Shown here: positions 1 to 10,061 of the stretch, in pieces
Position numbering within the stretch: position 1 is the first letter of the stretch
Layout of the letters: every line of letters starts with the position of its first letter
NCBI RefSeq assembly: GCF_017963645.1
Contig: NZ_JAGMWN010000001.1
Span: 248,001 to 312,000 of the forward strand
Source: Marivibrio halodurans
GTDB lineage: Bacteria > Pseudomonadota > Alphaproteobacteria > UBA8366 > Aestuariispiraceae
Direction: 5' to 3'
DNA: 64,000 nt
Position numbers and translations under genes: made by a program
The notes under the pieces: generated by a model
The model's database searches: none
What the model was told of the DNA's origin: nothing
What the model saw: only the letters and a program-made list of their open reading frames with translations

Positions 1-254
1 AGACGCGAATCCATCGCCGGTGGCGAGGCTTCCCACGCGCGAGCGCGGTTGCTTCGTGCCCGAACTTCTTTTAGAAGAGGGGAAAGGCCCCGATGGGGAT
101 CGGAACGATCCGGTCCCAGGGGCACAGAAGCCTTAAAGGCGGGTGAGGAAAAGCGAGCGATACATGGGCGATCGACGTTAACCCGTTGCAAGCCGGGGCA
201 TGAAGAACCCCACACAGCAACCCCGACAATCACTATAAAAGGGGGCCGAAAGCG
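1..254. other. Leader region upstream of hfq, no gene recognised
   Basis: No convincing coding region lies here; an open frame from 49 runs into hfq in another frame and matches nothing I recognise. A short inverted repeat (GGATCG/CGATCC, around 98-112) and a TATAAA at 234-239 are visible. The TATAAA sits too close to the hfq ribosome-binding site (AAGGGGG, about 238-244) to be a confident -10 element. Confidence 0.4.
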
Positions 255-512
255 ATGTCTTCCGACAAGACCCAGAACCTGCAGGACACTTTCCTCAACC
301 ATCTGCGCAAGAACAAGATGCCAGTCACCGTTTTCCTGGTGAACGGCGTCAAGTTGCAGGGCATCATCACGTGGTTCGATAATTTCTGCGTGCTGCTGCG
401 ACGCGACGCGCATTCGCAACTCGTCTATAAGCATGCGATCTCGACCGTCATGCCCTCCGCCCCGATCCAGCTTTTCGATGGAAACGGCGGCAAGGACGAC
501 GACGAGAGCTGA
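255..512 (+). CDS. hfq: RNA chaperone Hfq
   Basis: Hfq is the hexameric Sm-like RNA chaperone that pairs small regulatory RNAs with mRNAs in the cytoplasm. The 85-residue product has the usual alphaproteobacterial length. Its Sm1 segment ([17 protein letters not shown], from about residue 15) and Sm2 segment ([10 protein letters not shown], about residues 58-67) are both intact, with the GVKLQG turn between them and a short acidic C-terminal tail (GGKDDDES). A strong ribosome-binding site, AAGGGGG, lies about 10 bases before the ATG. hflX follows after 35 bases, the order expected in proteobacteria, so the two are probably co-transcribed. Confidence 0.97.
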   Translation: MSSDKTQNLQDTFLNHLRKNKMPVTVFLVNGVKLQGIITWFDNFCVLLRRDAHSQLVYKHAISTVMPSAPIQLFDGNGGKDDDES

Positions 513-547
513 CGGCGAAGCCGACGACCGCGAGAACTGAGGACCGA

Positions 548-1927
548 TTGAGCGCACCGACGAACGACGACCAGCCGGGGTTCACCAACCAGCGCCGCTA
601 CCGCGCGAGCGACCAGGGCTGGGACGAGGCGGATAAGCGCCGCGCGCTCGTCATTCATCCCGATATCCGTCAAAACCGCCAACGCGAGGCCGCCGAGGCG
701 GGGGGCGTCCGTGACCCCGCCCATCGGCTTGAGGAGGCCGTGGGCCTCGCGGAGGCGATCGCGCTAGACGTCGTCTCGGCGGAGACGGTGCCGCTCAATC
801 GTCCGGTCCCCGCGACATTGCTGGGCGGCGGCGTGGTGGAGCGCATGGCGCGGACCGTCGAGGATGAGGCGATCGATCTCGTTATCGTCGACAACGCGCT
901 GACCCCGGTGCAGCAACGCAACCTGGAACGCGCGCTCGAAACCAAGGTCATCGACCGCACAGGACTGATCCTGGAAATCTTCGGCGCCCGCGCCCGCACC
1001 CATGAGGGGCGGCTGCAGGTGGAACTCGCCGCGCTCACCTTCCAGCGCTCCCGTCTCGTGCGCAGTTGGACGCATCTGGAGCGCCAGCGCGGCGGCCTCG
1101 GCTTCATCGGTGGTCCGGGTGAAAGCCAGCTCGAAATCGACCGACGCCTGATCGACGAACGCATCGCCAAGCTGAAGCGGGAGCTGGAGCAGGTTCGCCG
1201 CACCCGTGGCCTGCACCGCAAGGCGCGGGAGAAGGTGCCCTATCCTGTGGTGGCGCTGGTCGGCTATACCAATGCCGGCAAGTCGACGCTCTTCAACCGG
1301 CTGACCCGCAGCGACGTGTTCGCCAAGGACCTGCTCTTCGCGACGCTGGACCCGACCATGCGCCGGGTCGACCTTCCCTCGGGGCGGGAGGTGATCCTGT
1401 CCGACACGGTGGGGTTCATCACCGACTTGCCGACCGATCTCGTCGCCGCCTTCCGCGCGACGCTGGAGGAGGTGACCGGCGCCGACGTGATCGTCCATGT
1501 CCGCGACGTGGCCGCCGACGAAAGCGCGGCGGAGAAGATGGATGTCGAGGCGGTCCTGCGGTCCCTCGATATCGATCCCGAGGTGCCGGTGGTGGAGGCG
1601 CTCAACAAGATCGATCTGCTCGGCCCCGACGAACGGGGGGCGGTCTCGGCGGAAGCCGACCGGCTGGAGCGCGCCGCGTGTCTTTCCGCCGTGACCGGGG
1701 AAGGGGTCGATCGCTTGCTCGATGTCGTGGACGCCGCGCTCTCGCGCCGTCGGTCCATCCGGCATTACGATGTTTCGCTCGCCGACGGGCGCGCGCTTTC
1801 CTGGCTTTACGAGAACGCGCAAGTCGTCGCGCGGGAGGATGAGGGCACGGTCGCGCATCTCGACGTATCGATCGACCCGGAGGATGCCGCCCGCTTCGAA
1901 AGCCGTCATCGCCACGCGGCGGAGTGA
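548..1927 (+). CDS. hflX: Ribosome-associated GTPase HflX
   Basis: HflX is a translational GTPase-superfamily protein that binds the 50S subunit and splits stalled or heat-damaged ribosomes. The 459-residue protein has the N-terminal HflX nucleotide-binding-like domain (about 35-150), a glycine-rich linker with GGPGESQLE (188-196), and a G domain with G1 GYTNAGKST (239-247), G3 DTVGF (286-290) and G4 NKID (353-356). The start is a TTG with GAGG five bases upstream; no ATG gives a complete N-terminus. It sits directly behind hfq, as in many proteobacteria. There is no sign of damage. Confidence 0.95.
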   Translation: MSAPTNDDQPGFTNQRRYRASDQGWDEADKRRALVIHPDIRQNRQREAAEAGGVRDPAHRLEEAVGLAEAIALDVVSAETVPLNRPVPATLLGGGVVERMARTVEDEAIDLVIVDNALTPVQQRNLERALETKVIDRTGLILEIFGARARTHEGRLQVELAALTFQRSRLVRSWTHLERQRGGLGFIGGPGESQLEIDRRLIDERIAKLKRELEQVRRTRGLHRKAREKVPYPVVALVGYTNAGKSTLFNRLTRSDVFAKDLLFATLDPTMRRVDLPSGREVILSDTVGFITDLPTDLVAAFRATLEEVTGADVIVHVRDVAADESAAEKMDVEAVLRSLDIDPEVPVVEALNKIDLLGPDERGAVSAEADRLERAACLSAVTGEGVDRLLDVVDAALSRRRSIRHYDVSLADGRALSWLYENAQVVAREDEGTVAHLDVSIDPEDAARFESRHRHAAE

Positions 1928-2014
1928 TTGGCCGGTCGATCGGACGTATCACGGCGTATTCGTGCCTTTCTTCGCTAAATCCCCCGAATATCCGCTTTTT
2001 CCGGTCCCTTCGGG

Positions 2015-2043
2015 TTGACAGCCAAATCACGCACCCTTAGCTA
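2015..2043 (+). promoter_or_regulatory. Predicted groESL promoter
   Basis: A perfect -35 hexamer TTGACA (2015-2020) is followed after 17 bases by a weak -10-like TAGCTA (2038-2043). The CIRCE element begins at 2045, so bound HrcA would cover the transcription start. The -10 assignment is by spacing and is weak on its own. Confidence 0.5.
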
Positions 2044-2044
2044 A

Positions 2045-2071
2045 TCAGCACTCGCTGCGGGGGAGTGCTAA
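2045..2071 (+). promoter_or_regulatory. CIRCE operator (HrcA binding site)
   Basis: The element has the canonical CIRCE architecture: left arm TCAGCACTC (2045-2053), a 9-base spacer, and right arm GAGTGCTAA (2063-2071). The right arm matches the consensus exactly and the left arm differs at one position (TTAGCACTC in the consensus). CIRCE is the DNA target of the heat-shock repressor HrcA, whose activity depends on GroEL. Its position in front of groES-groEL fits this. Confidence 0.93.
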
Positions 2072-2239
2072 CATGCGCCCGATCGGGCGCCGACCGGCAC
2101 CGTCGCGAGCACGGTTCCGGACCCGTCATATCCTGGGAATATCTCCCGTGGCGGCCCGAGACAGGCAAGCTTCAACCAACGGGCGGCGTTGCCGATAGGG
2201 CGCGTCGCAACGGAAAACGACCGGTAAGGGGAAACAGGT

Positions 2240-2530
2240 ATGAAATTTCGGCCTCTTCACGACCGGATTCTCGTCGAGCGCGTCGAATCCGATACCAAGA
2301 CCAAGGGCGGCATCATCATTCCCGAGACCGCGCAGGAAAAGCCGATGCAGGGCAAGGTCCTCGCCGTCGGCAAGGGCGTGACGCTCGAGGATGGTTCGGT
2401 CCGCGCGCTGGATGTCAAGAAGGGCGACACGATCCTCTTCGGCAAGTGGTCCGGCACCGAAGTCAAGATGGACGGCAAGGAGCTGCTCATCATGAAGGAA
2501 AGCGACGTCATGGGCGTGGTCGAGGGCTGA
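2240..2530 (+). CDS. groES: Co-chaperonin GroES
   Basis: GroES is the 10-kDa heptameric lid of the GroEL chaperonin in the cytoplasm. The 96-residue product begins [15 protein letters not shown] and carries the mobile-loop segment around residues 17-33 ([17 protein letters not shown]). It ends in the family-typical VMGVVEG. A ribosome-binding site (AAGGGG) precedes the ATG. It is the first gene of the CIRCE-controlled operon, and groEL starts 67 bases after its stop. Confidence 0.97.
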   Translation: MKFRPLHDRILVERVESDTKTKGGIIIPETAQEKPMQGKVLAVGKGVTLEDGSVRALDVKKGDTILFGKWSGTEVKMDGKELLIMKESDVMGVVEG

Positions 2531-2579
2531 ACGGCCTTCCCGCGCCTTTTCATTTCGGAAAAGACGTCACACCGACTAG

Positions 2580-4250
<1,671 letters not shown>

Positions 4251-4277
4251 TCTCTCCCCACAGCCTGCTATACCGGC

Positions 4278-4316
4278 GGGGTCGCGTTCCCAAGGGGACG
4301 CGGCCCCGTTTCTTTT
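4278..4316 (+). terminator. Intrinsic terminator of the groESL operon
   Basis: A 14-base-pair stem (4278-4291 with 4294-4307, two G-U pairs, two-base AA loop) is followed by GTTTCTTTT. This is a good rho-independent terminator located 27 bases after the groEL stop. Confidence 0.85.
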
Positions 4317-4359
4317 GGCCTCCTCTCTCCCGGGGGCAGCCACCACCGGACGAGGGACC

Positions 4360-5409
4360 ATGCGCGCCGCCATTTATCACGGCTTCAAGCAGCCGATCGC
4401 CGTCGAGACCGTCGCGGATCCCGCGTGCCCGCCCGACGGCGTCGTTCTGCGCGTGTTGGCGAACGGTGTCTGCCGCAGCGATTGGCATGGCTGGATGGGG
4501 CATGATTCCGATGTCCGCCTGCCGCATGTACCGGGGCATGAACTGGCGGGCGAGGTCGTGGCGGTCGGTCCCGATTGCGCCAAATGGCGGCAGGGCGCGC
4601 GCGTGGTCGTGCCCTTCGTCCTGGGGTGCGGGCGGTGTCCGCGTTGCGCCGACGGTCACCCCCAGGTCTGCGACGACCAGCAGCAGCCGGGTTTCACCTA
4701 TTGGGGTGGGTTCGCGGAATATGTCGCGGTGCCGCGCGCGGACCTCAACCTCGTAACCCTGCCGGAGACGCTGGGCCCGGTGGAGGCGGCGAGCCTCGGT
4801 TGCCGCTTCACGACGGCCTATCGCGCGGTGGCGGAGCAGGGCGCGATCCGGCCGGAACAGTGGCTGGCCGTCCATGGCTGCGGCGGGGTCGGCCTTTCCG
4901 CCGTGATGATCGGCGCGGCGCTTGGCGCGCGCGTCATCGCGGTCGATATCGATGCGTCCGCGCGCAAGCGGGCCGGAGAGGTCGGCGCGGAGAGTACCCT
5001 CGATGCCAGCGCGATCGACGACATTCCCGCCGCGATCCGGGAAGCGACGGGCGGCGGTGCGCATGTCTCGTTGGATGCGCTCGGCCACTGGGCGACCTGC
5101 CGCAATTCCATCCTGTGTCTGCGCACCCATGGCAGCCATGTTCAGGTCGGTCTTCTGGCGGGGGAGCATGCGGACCCCAGGCTTCCCATGTCCCGGGTCA
5201 TCGGCCGTGAATTGCGAATTCTCGGCAGTCACGGCATGGCCGGACATCGTTTTCCCTCGCTGTTCGAATTGATCGAGGACGGGCGGATCGATCCGGGTCG
5301 CCTAATCGCCCGGCGGCTCGATCTTGAGGCGGGGGCTTCCGCCCTGATGGCGATGGATCAGGGCGCGGCGGGGCTGGATGGCGGCATCGCCGTCATCGAC
5401 CGGTTCTGA
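4360..5409 (+). CDS. Zinc-dependent alcohol dehydrogenase (MDR family)
   Basis: This is a medium-chain dehydrogenase/reductase of 349 residues, expected to oxidise an alcohol or reduce an aldehyde with NAD(P). The GroES-like N-terminal half has the catalytic-zinc motifs GVCRSDWHGW and PGHELAGEVV. A structural-zinc four-cysteine lobe (CGRCPRCADGHPQVC) and the Rossmann glycine motif GCGGVG are also present. Substrate cannot be told from sequence. The open frame extends upstream to 4228, but that would run through the groEL terminator. The ATG at 4360 has GAGG before it and gives the normal family N-terminus (MRAAIYHGF). It probably starts its own transcription unit. Confidence 0.88.
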   Translation: MRAAIYHGFKQPIAVETVADPACPPDGVVLRVLANGVCRSDWHGWMGHDSDVRLPHVPGHELAGEVVAVGPDCAKWRQGARVVVPFVLGCGRCPRCADGHPQVCDDQQQPGFTYWGGFAEYVAVPRADLNLVTLPETLGPVEAASLGCRFTTAYRAVAEQGAIRPEQWLAVHGCGGVGLSAVMIGAALGARVIAVDIDASARKRAGEVGAESTLDASAIDDIPAAIREATGGGAHVSLDALGHWATCRNSILCLRTHGSHVQVGLLAGEHADPRLPMSRVIGRELRILGSHGMAGHRFPSLFELIEDGRIDPGRLIARRLDLEAGASALMAMDQGAAGLDGGIAVIDRF

Positions 5410-5455
5410 CTGACCCGCGGGATTGGAAACGGCGGACCGATACGAGCGCAGCATC

Positions 5456-6295
5456 ATGCACGATCCCGACATGGACAAGGTGGCCGCCCTGATGCGCCAC
5501 GTCGCCGAGGTGGCTATCCTGCCGCGCTTCCGCGCCCTGGCCGATCATGAGGTCATGGAGAAGGGGGCGGGCGATATCGTCACCGCCGCCGACATGGAAT
5601 CGGAACGCCTGCTGACCCGGGAATTGCCCGCGCTGCTGTCTGGTTCCACCACCGTGGGGGAGGAGGCGCATCATGCCGATCCTTCCATACTCGACCGTTT
5701 CGCGGGCGACGCGCCGGTTTGGGTGGTCGATCCGCTCGACGGCACGCGGAATTTCAGCCGGGGGTCGTCGACCTTTTGCATGCTGGTCGCGCTGGTCCGG
5801 AACGACGAAACGCGCATGGCCTGGATTCTGGACCCGGTGGGGGAGCGTCTGGCCATGGCGGAGAAGGGGGCGGGCGCGACCCTGAACGGCGCCCCCCTTC
5901 GCATGAATAACGGTACGGAGCCCCCCGCCGGTCCCGGCGCGATGATCGGGCAAGTGAATTTCAACTGGTTCGCCGAGCCGGCCCGCCGCGCGGCCCGGGA
6001 CACCTTGTCGGCGCAGGTCGGCTCGCTGCGGCCTCTCGCATGTGCCGGGCATGATTTTCTAGATCAAAGCCAGGGCCTTAGACATTTTTCCTTCTATCGC
6101 AGGTTATGGCCTTGGGACCATGCGGCGGGCGTTTTGGTCCGGCGCGAGGCGGGGGGCGTGGCGGACCGCATCGACAATCGCCCCTACCGCGCGGGCGAGC
6201 GGGTTCAGGGCCTGTTGTCCGCGCCGGACATGGCCGGTTGGATCAAGCTCAAGCGCCTTATCAAGGCTGCCGGCCCCGCTATCGAGGAAAGCTGA
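5456..6295 (+). CDS. Inositol monophosphatase family protein
   Basis: This is a magnesium-dependent phosphatase of the IMPase/HisN/CysQ superfamily. Metal-binding motifs are clear: GDIVTAADMESE, VGEEAHH, the motif A signature WVVDPLDGTRNF, and the motif B segment WPWDHAAG near the C-terminus. The substrate (inositol phosphate, histidinol phosphate or another sugar phosphate) is not resolved by these motifs. I start at the ATG at 5456 (MHDPDMDKVAALM), which matches family N-termini; a TTG at 5423 would add 11 residues. It lies close behind the alcohol dehydrogenase on the same strand. Confidence 0.88.
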   Translation: MHDPDMDKVAALMRHVAEVAILPRFRALADHEVMEKGAGDIVTAADMESERLLTRELPALLSGSTTVGEEAHHADPSILDRFAGDAPVWVVDPLDGTRNFSRGSSTFCMLVALVRNDETRMAWILDPVGERLAMAEKGAGATLNGAPLRMNNGTEPPAGPGAMIGQVNFNWFAEPARRAARDTLSAQVGSLRPLACAGHDFLDQSQGLRHFSFYRRLWPWDHAAGVLVRREAGGVADRIDNRPYRAGERVQGLLSAPDMAGWIKLKRLIKAAGPAIEES

Positions 6296-6366
6296 CGGCA
6301 TGCGGGACGCGATCGTGCCGCATGACCGTCCCGTAGCCGTGCCAGGAATTTGGCAGGCCCATAATT

Positions 6367-6377
6367 TGGTAAGACCA
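6367..6377 (+). promoter_or_regulatory. Possible GntR/FadR-type operator half-sites
   Basis: TGGTAAGACCA is a perfect TGGT-N3-ACCA dyad, the pattern bound by FadR-subfamily GntR regulators. It lies 128 bases upstream of the hydroxyacid dehydrogenase gene starting at 6505. A second perfect palindrome, CCGGTTAACCGG (6449-6460), is nearer the gene. No regulator gene is adjacent, so the assignment is speculative. Confidence 0.3.
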
Positions 6378-6504
6378 CTTGCATTAACCGGGCGGGACCG
6401 TTTGACTTGGGGTCGGACGAATAATCGACAATCCATGAGACGTGACCACCGGTTAACCGGACGGCCCCGGCGTCTCGCCCAAGAAATGTGAGGGAGTAGC
6501 GAAT

Positions 6505-7377
6505 ATGGCGAAGGTAGCATTCATCGGTCTCGGCGTTATGGGATACCCGATGGCCGCGCACCTGAAGAACAAGGGCGGGCACGATGTCACCGTCTATAAC
6601 CGCACCGCCGCGAAGGCCGAGAAGTGGGCGGCCGAGCATGGTGGTCAGTCCGCGCCCACGCCGAAGGAAGCCGCGAAGGGCTGTGATTTCGTCTTCATGT
6701 GCGTCGGCAACGATAAGGATCTGCACGACGTCGCGCTCGGCGATGACGGCGCGATTCACGGCATGGAGAAGGGCGCGACCCTGATCGACAACACGACCGC
6801 TTCCGCCGATGCGGCGCGCGCGATCTATGCGGCCTGCAAGGAAAAGGGCGTCGGCTTCATCGATGCGCCGGTATCCGGCGGCCAGGCCGGCGCGGAGAAC
6901 GGCGCGCTGACCGTCATGTGTGGCGGCGACCAGGATGTGTATGGTCCGGCGGAGCCGGTCATCATGTGCTATGCCAAGTCGTGCAAGCTGATGGGTGAAA
7001 GCGGCGCCGGCCAGATCACCAAGATGGTGAACCAGATTTGCATCGCGGGCCTCGTGCAGGGGTTGTCGGAAGGGCTGAACTTCGGCCAGAAGGCCGGGCT
7101 CGACATGGAAAAGGTGCTGGACGTCATCTCCAAGGGCGCGGCCGGTTCCTGGCAGATGGAGAACCGCGGTTCCACCATGTGCAAGGGCGAGTTCGATTTC
7201 GGCTTCGCGGTCGATTGGATGCGCAAGGATTTGGGCATTTGCCTCAGTGAGGCGAAGAATAACGGCGCGCGTCTGCCGGTGACCGCGCTGGTCGATCAGT
7301 TCTATGCCCAGGTTCAGGACCGTGGCGGCAATCGCTGGGATACGTCGAGCCTGATCCACTTGCTTCAGAACGACTGA
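6505..7377 (+). CDS. NAD(P)-dependent beta-hydroxyacid dehydrogenase (3-HIBADH family)
   Basis: The 290-residue protein belongs to the 3-hydroxyisobutyrate dehydrogenase/tartronate-semialdehyde reductase family, which interconverts beta-hydroxyacids and the matching semialdehydes. The N-terminal Rossmann motif is GLGVMGYPMA (8-17). The substrate-binding motif FIDAPVSGGQAGA and the catalytic-lysine segment GAGQITKMVNQ are both present. The exact substrate is unknown. The ATG follows GAGGGAG at good spacing. The 209-base upstream gap carries two small palindromes that may be operators. Confidence 0.9.
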   Translation: MAKVAFIGLGVMGYPMAAHLKNKGGHDVTVYNRTAAKAEKWAAEHGGQSAPTPKEAAKGCDFVFMCVGNDKDLHDVALGDDGAIHGMEKGATLIDNTTASADAARAIYAACKEKGVGFIDAPVSGGQAGAENGALTVMCGGDQDVYGPAEPVIMCYAKSCKLMGESGAGQITKMVNQICIAGLVQGLSEGLNFGQKAGLDMEKVLDVISKGAAGSWQMENRGSTMCKGEFDFGFAVDWMRKDLGICLSEAKNNGARLPVTALVDQFYAQVQDRGGNRWDTSSLIHLLQND

Positions 7378-7414
7378 GGCACCGGGACGAGCGCGGGCTG
7401 CGGGAGGGGCGCCG

Positions 7415-8662
7415 ATGTCGGATACCGACCGTGCCCGCGTCCCTCCCATGTCCCAACGGCCCCCGGATCGTCCGGTCGGCGATCGGCTGGCCGATTGGGT
7501 GGTGGAAAGCACGCTCCATGGCACGCGTCTGGATGCTCTGCTCGAAGGTCTGTGCGAAGGTCTAATCGCGGCCGGCATACCCCTGATGCGGGGTCATATG
7601 GCCTTCGGGTGGTTGCATCCGATGGTGGGATCGATCGCGATCACCTGGACCCGTGCCGCCGGCCTCACGCGGGAGCGGCACCTGCGTGGCGAGAGCACGG
7701 CCGAATGGATGGAAAGCGTCCCGAAGGCCTTGATAGACGAGGGCGGACACGAACGACGCTATCGCCTGGAACGGGGGGAAGGGCAGGATCGCTTCCCGCA
7801 ACTTCGCGCCCTACGGGACCAAGGGGCGACGGACTATCATCTGACGCTGACGGCTTTCCGCGGCATGCGCGCCGCGATCGATAATCGTGACGGCCTGATC
7901 GTAAGCTGGACGAGCGACGCGCCCGGCGGTTTCACCGATAGGGACATAGCTGTCCTGCATCGCCTCGTGCCCCCGCTCGCGCTCGCCGTGAAGGCATCGG
8001 TGCGGGAGGAAGCCGCGCGTAATGTGCTTTCCGCTTATCTGGGCGCGGGGCCGGGCGCCAAGGTTCTGGATGGTCAGATTCGACTTGGTGACGGGGAGGA
8101 GATATCGGCCGTCCTCTGGTACTGCGATCTGCGGGGGTCGACGCCGACCGCCGAGGCACTCGGCCGGCACGCGTTCCTTGAACATCTCAACCACTATTTC
8201 TCCTGCACCGCCGGGGCCGTTCTGGATCACGGCGGGGAGGTTCTGCGCTTTATCGGCGACGCGGTCTTGGCGATATTTCCGACCGACGGTCCGGGCGGCG
8301 AAGAGCGGGCGGCACGGCTCGCGATCAGCGCCGCGCGGGATGCCCGATCGCGCGCCGACAAGGCCAATGCCGAAGCCGGGGCGGACGCGCCTCGGATCGA
8401 ATTCGGCCTGGCGCTCCATGTCGGCACGGTCCTCTATGGCAATATCGGCGTACCGGAACGGGTGGAGTTCTCCGTCATCGGCGCGGCCGCCAACGAGGTC
8501 GCGCGGCTGGAGGATCTGACGAAGGATCTCGACCGGCCGATCCTAGCCTCCGACGCGTTTCATGTTCTGGCCCCGCCGTCCCTGGGGGCTTGGACAAATC
8601 TGGGACCCCGGCACTTTCGTGGGGTGAGGCGTCCACAGACGGTTTGGGCGCTTGAAAGCTAG
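7415..8662 (+). CDS. Class III adenylate/guanylate cyclase-domain protein
   Basis: The 415-residue protein has an N-terminal region of about 200 residues without a clear signature, possibly GAF-like, followed by a class III nucleotidyl cyclase domain (about 228-400). Metal-binding aspartates are visible in CDLRGST (D238) and FIGDA (D282). The transition-state asparagine and arginine are in AANEVAR (N360, R364). The usual purine-recognising lysine just before FIGD is replaced by arginine (VLRFIGD, R278), and the second specificity aspartate is absent, so the base used is uncertain. No membrane segment is evident. A small membrane-protein gene follows after 27 bases, suggesting a two-gene unit. 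Confidence 0.87.
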   Translation: MSDTDRARVPPMSQRPPDRPVGDRLADWVVESTLHGTRLDALLEGLCEGLIAAGIPLMRGHMAFGWLHPMVGSIAITWTRAAGLTRERHLRGESTAEWMESVPKALIDEGGHERRYRLERGEGQDRFPQLRALRDQGATDYHLTLTAFRGMRAAIDNRDGLIVSWTSDAPGGFTDRDIAVLHRLVPPLALAVKASVREEAARNVLSAYLGAGPGAKVLDGQIRLGDGEEISAVLWYCDLRGSTPTAEALGRHAFLEHLNHYFSCTAGAVLDHGGEVLRFIGDAVLAIFPTDGPGGEERAARLAISAARDARSRADKANAEAGADAPRIEFGLALHVGTVLYGNIGVPERVEFSVIGAAANEVARLEDLTKDLDRPILASDAFHVLAPPSLGAWTNLGPRHFRGVRRPQTVWALES

Positions 8663-8689
8663 AAAGGACATTTGAAGGGGAGGGGGAAT

Positions 8690-9223
8690 ATGTCGAATGG
8701 AACCCTGCAAGATGGGCTGGGGACGAGTGCGGATGACTGGCTTGCTCGGGAATATCTGGAATGCACGCGGATCGGCCGCTCTTCCTTCCAGAATGTCCTG
8801 ACCCTCGCCAAATACTCGCTGGTCTTCAACGGCACCCTCGGCGCGGCTCTCGGCTTCCTGCACGAAAAAGCCGAAATCCTGGCGCCACCCGCTATTCAGG
8901 ATGCACCGAATGGGATGGTCGCATTCTATGCCGGGCTGTCGATTTGCGTGGTCGCTGTCCTGTTCAATGTCGGGGCGTTGTTCGTGCACCGGCATTGTTG
9001 GCATTTTCTCGAAATCGTCTCGAAGCGTGCCAAGGAAATCGAGGATTCCATAAGACGATCCAATGTGGGCGCGACCCCGAAGATCGCCACGGGTATTTAC
9101 GAAGGCGTGTTCAATAAGCGGAAATTCAAGGCGCGTTGGCTCAACATCGCCTTCTATTCCTTGTTGAGCGGGTTGTGGACCGCCGCCCTCATTTTCATTT
9201 GCAACACTATCTTCCGGGGATGA
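8690..9223 (+). CDS. Small multi-pass membrane protein, possible RipA/SLATT-like
   Basis: Function is not recognised with confidence. The 177-residue product has three hydrophobic stretches: about 37-55, 70-98 (FYAGLSICVVAVLFNVGALF) and 152-173 (the last before FICNTIF). A charged cytoplasmic-type segment (SKRAKEIEDSIRR) lies between the second and third. This layout resembles the small membrane proteins called RipA or SLATT, some of which are effectors beside nucleotide-signal synthases. The ATG has GGGGAGGGGGA directly upstream. It lies 27 bases behind the class III cyclase, so co-transcription is likely. It is convergent with mazG. Confidence 0.7.
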   Translation: MSNGTLQDGLGTSADDWLAREYLECTRIGRSSFQNVLTLAKYSLVFNGTLGAALGFLHEKAEILAPPAIQDAPNGMVAFYAGLSICVVAVLFNVGALFVHRHCWHFLEIVSKRAKEIEDSIRRSNVGATPKIATGIYEGVFNKRKFKARWLNIAFYSLLSGLWTAALIFICNTIFRG

Positions 9224-9243
9224 ATTGGGGATGAATGAAGGGT

Positions 9244-10059
9244 TCAGCCCTTCCCGCGCGCCTTCACCGCGTCCCAGCGCGCATCCATCTCGTCGAGGGA
9301 ACAATCGGTTAGCGCGCGCCCCTCATCCTTGAAACTGCGCTCCATCATCTGGAATCGATCGGTGAACTTGTCGTTCGTCCGGCGCAGCGCCGCCTCCGGA
9401 TCGACGCCGAGGAGGCGGGCCAGATTGGCGATGGTGAAGAGGACGTCGCCAAGTTCGTCCTCCAGCCGGTCATGCGGCGTGCCGGCCTCGATCTCGGCCT
9501 TCAGCTCGTCCAGCTCCTCCTCGATATCGCCGAAGACGGTGGCGGCGTCCGGCCAGGTGAAACCGACCCGGGCCGCGCGCTTGGAAAGCTTCTCCGCCCG
9601 TTGCAGCGCGGGTAGGGCGAGAGCCACGCCGGAAAGCGCGCTGTCGTCCTGGCCCTTGGCATTTCGTTCGGAGGCCTTGGTCTCCTCCCAACTGCGCTTG
9701 ACGGCATCCGGTGTCTCGGCCGTATCGTTCGCGAAGACATGGGGATGGCGTCGGATCATCTTCTCCGCGATGGCTTGCGCGACGGCCTCGAAATCGAAGC
9801 TTTGCTCTTCCTCCGCCATGCGGGAATGGAAGACGACCTGGAGGAGGAGGTCGCCGAGTTCGTCGCGCAATTCCGCCCGGTCGCCGTGCCGGATGGCGTC
9901 CGCGACCTCATAGGCCTCCTCGATCGTATAGGGCGCGATGCTCGCGAAATCCTGCTTAAGGTCCCAAGGGCACCCGCCGTCCGGATCGCGCAGGGCCGCC
10001 ATGACGGCGATCAGCCGATCGATCCCGCGATCGGCCGGGGAGGGGGGTGTCTTCGCCAT
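9244..10059 (-). CDS. mazG: Nucleoside triphosphate pyrophosphohydrolase MazG
   Basis: MazG hydrolyses nucleoside triphosphates to monophosphates and pyrophosphate, a house-cleaning and stress-related activity. The 271-residue product has the duplicated MazG fold. The first domain has CPWDLKQ, EEAYEVADAI and the metal-binding ELGDLLLQVVFHSRMAEE; the second has EEELDELKAE and DELGDVLFTIANLARLL. Length fits the full two-domain enzyme. Its stop codon lies in a small hairpin (9237-9253) shared with the convergent gene. The glutamine synthetase homologue upstream ends 2 bases before its start, so the two may be coupled. Confidence 0.95.
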   Translation of the reverse strand: MAKTPPSPADRGIDRLIAVMAALRDPDGGCPWDLKQDFASIAPYTIEEAYEVADAIRHGDRAELRDELGDLLLQVVFHSRMAEEEQSFDFEAVAQAIAEKMIRRHPHVFANDTAETPDAVKRSWEETKASERNAKGQDDSALSGVALALPALQRAEKLSKRAARVGFTWPDAATVFGDIEEELDELKAEIEAGTPHDRLEDELGDVLFTIANLARLLGVDPEAALRRTNDKFTDRFQMMERSFKDEGRALTDCSLDEMDARWDAVKARGKG

Positions 10060-10061
10060 TG

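Larger units (their letters stand above)
1928..2239. other. hflX-groES intergenic region and long groES leader
   Basis: This 312-base stretch contains the groESL promoter and CIRCE operator (given separately), followed by a leader of about 170 bases before groES. An open frame from 2065 crosses groES in another frame and is a shadow. I see no additional gene here. Confidence 0.7.

Noticed and set aside
49-342. 97-codon open frame before and across the hfq start
   Set aside because: It overlaps hfq in another frame and encodes Arg-rich low-complexity sequence.
764-1915. 383-codon open frame antisense to hflX
   Set aside because: It lies wholly inside the well-supported hflX gene and has compositionally biased, unrecognisable sequence.
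7415-9223. A definite Pycsar antiphage system
   Set aside because: The cyclase and membrane protein fit only by layout. The membrane protein has no evident cyclic-nucleotide-binding domain and no other defence genes are nearby, so it is listed as a possibility only.
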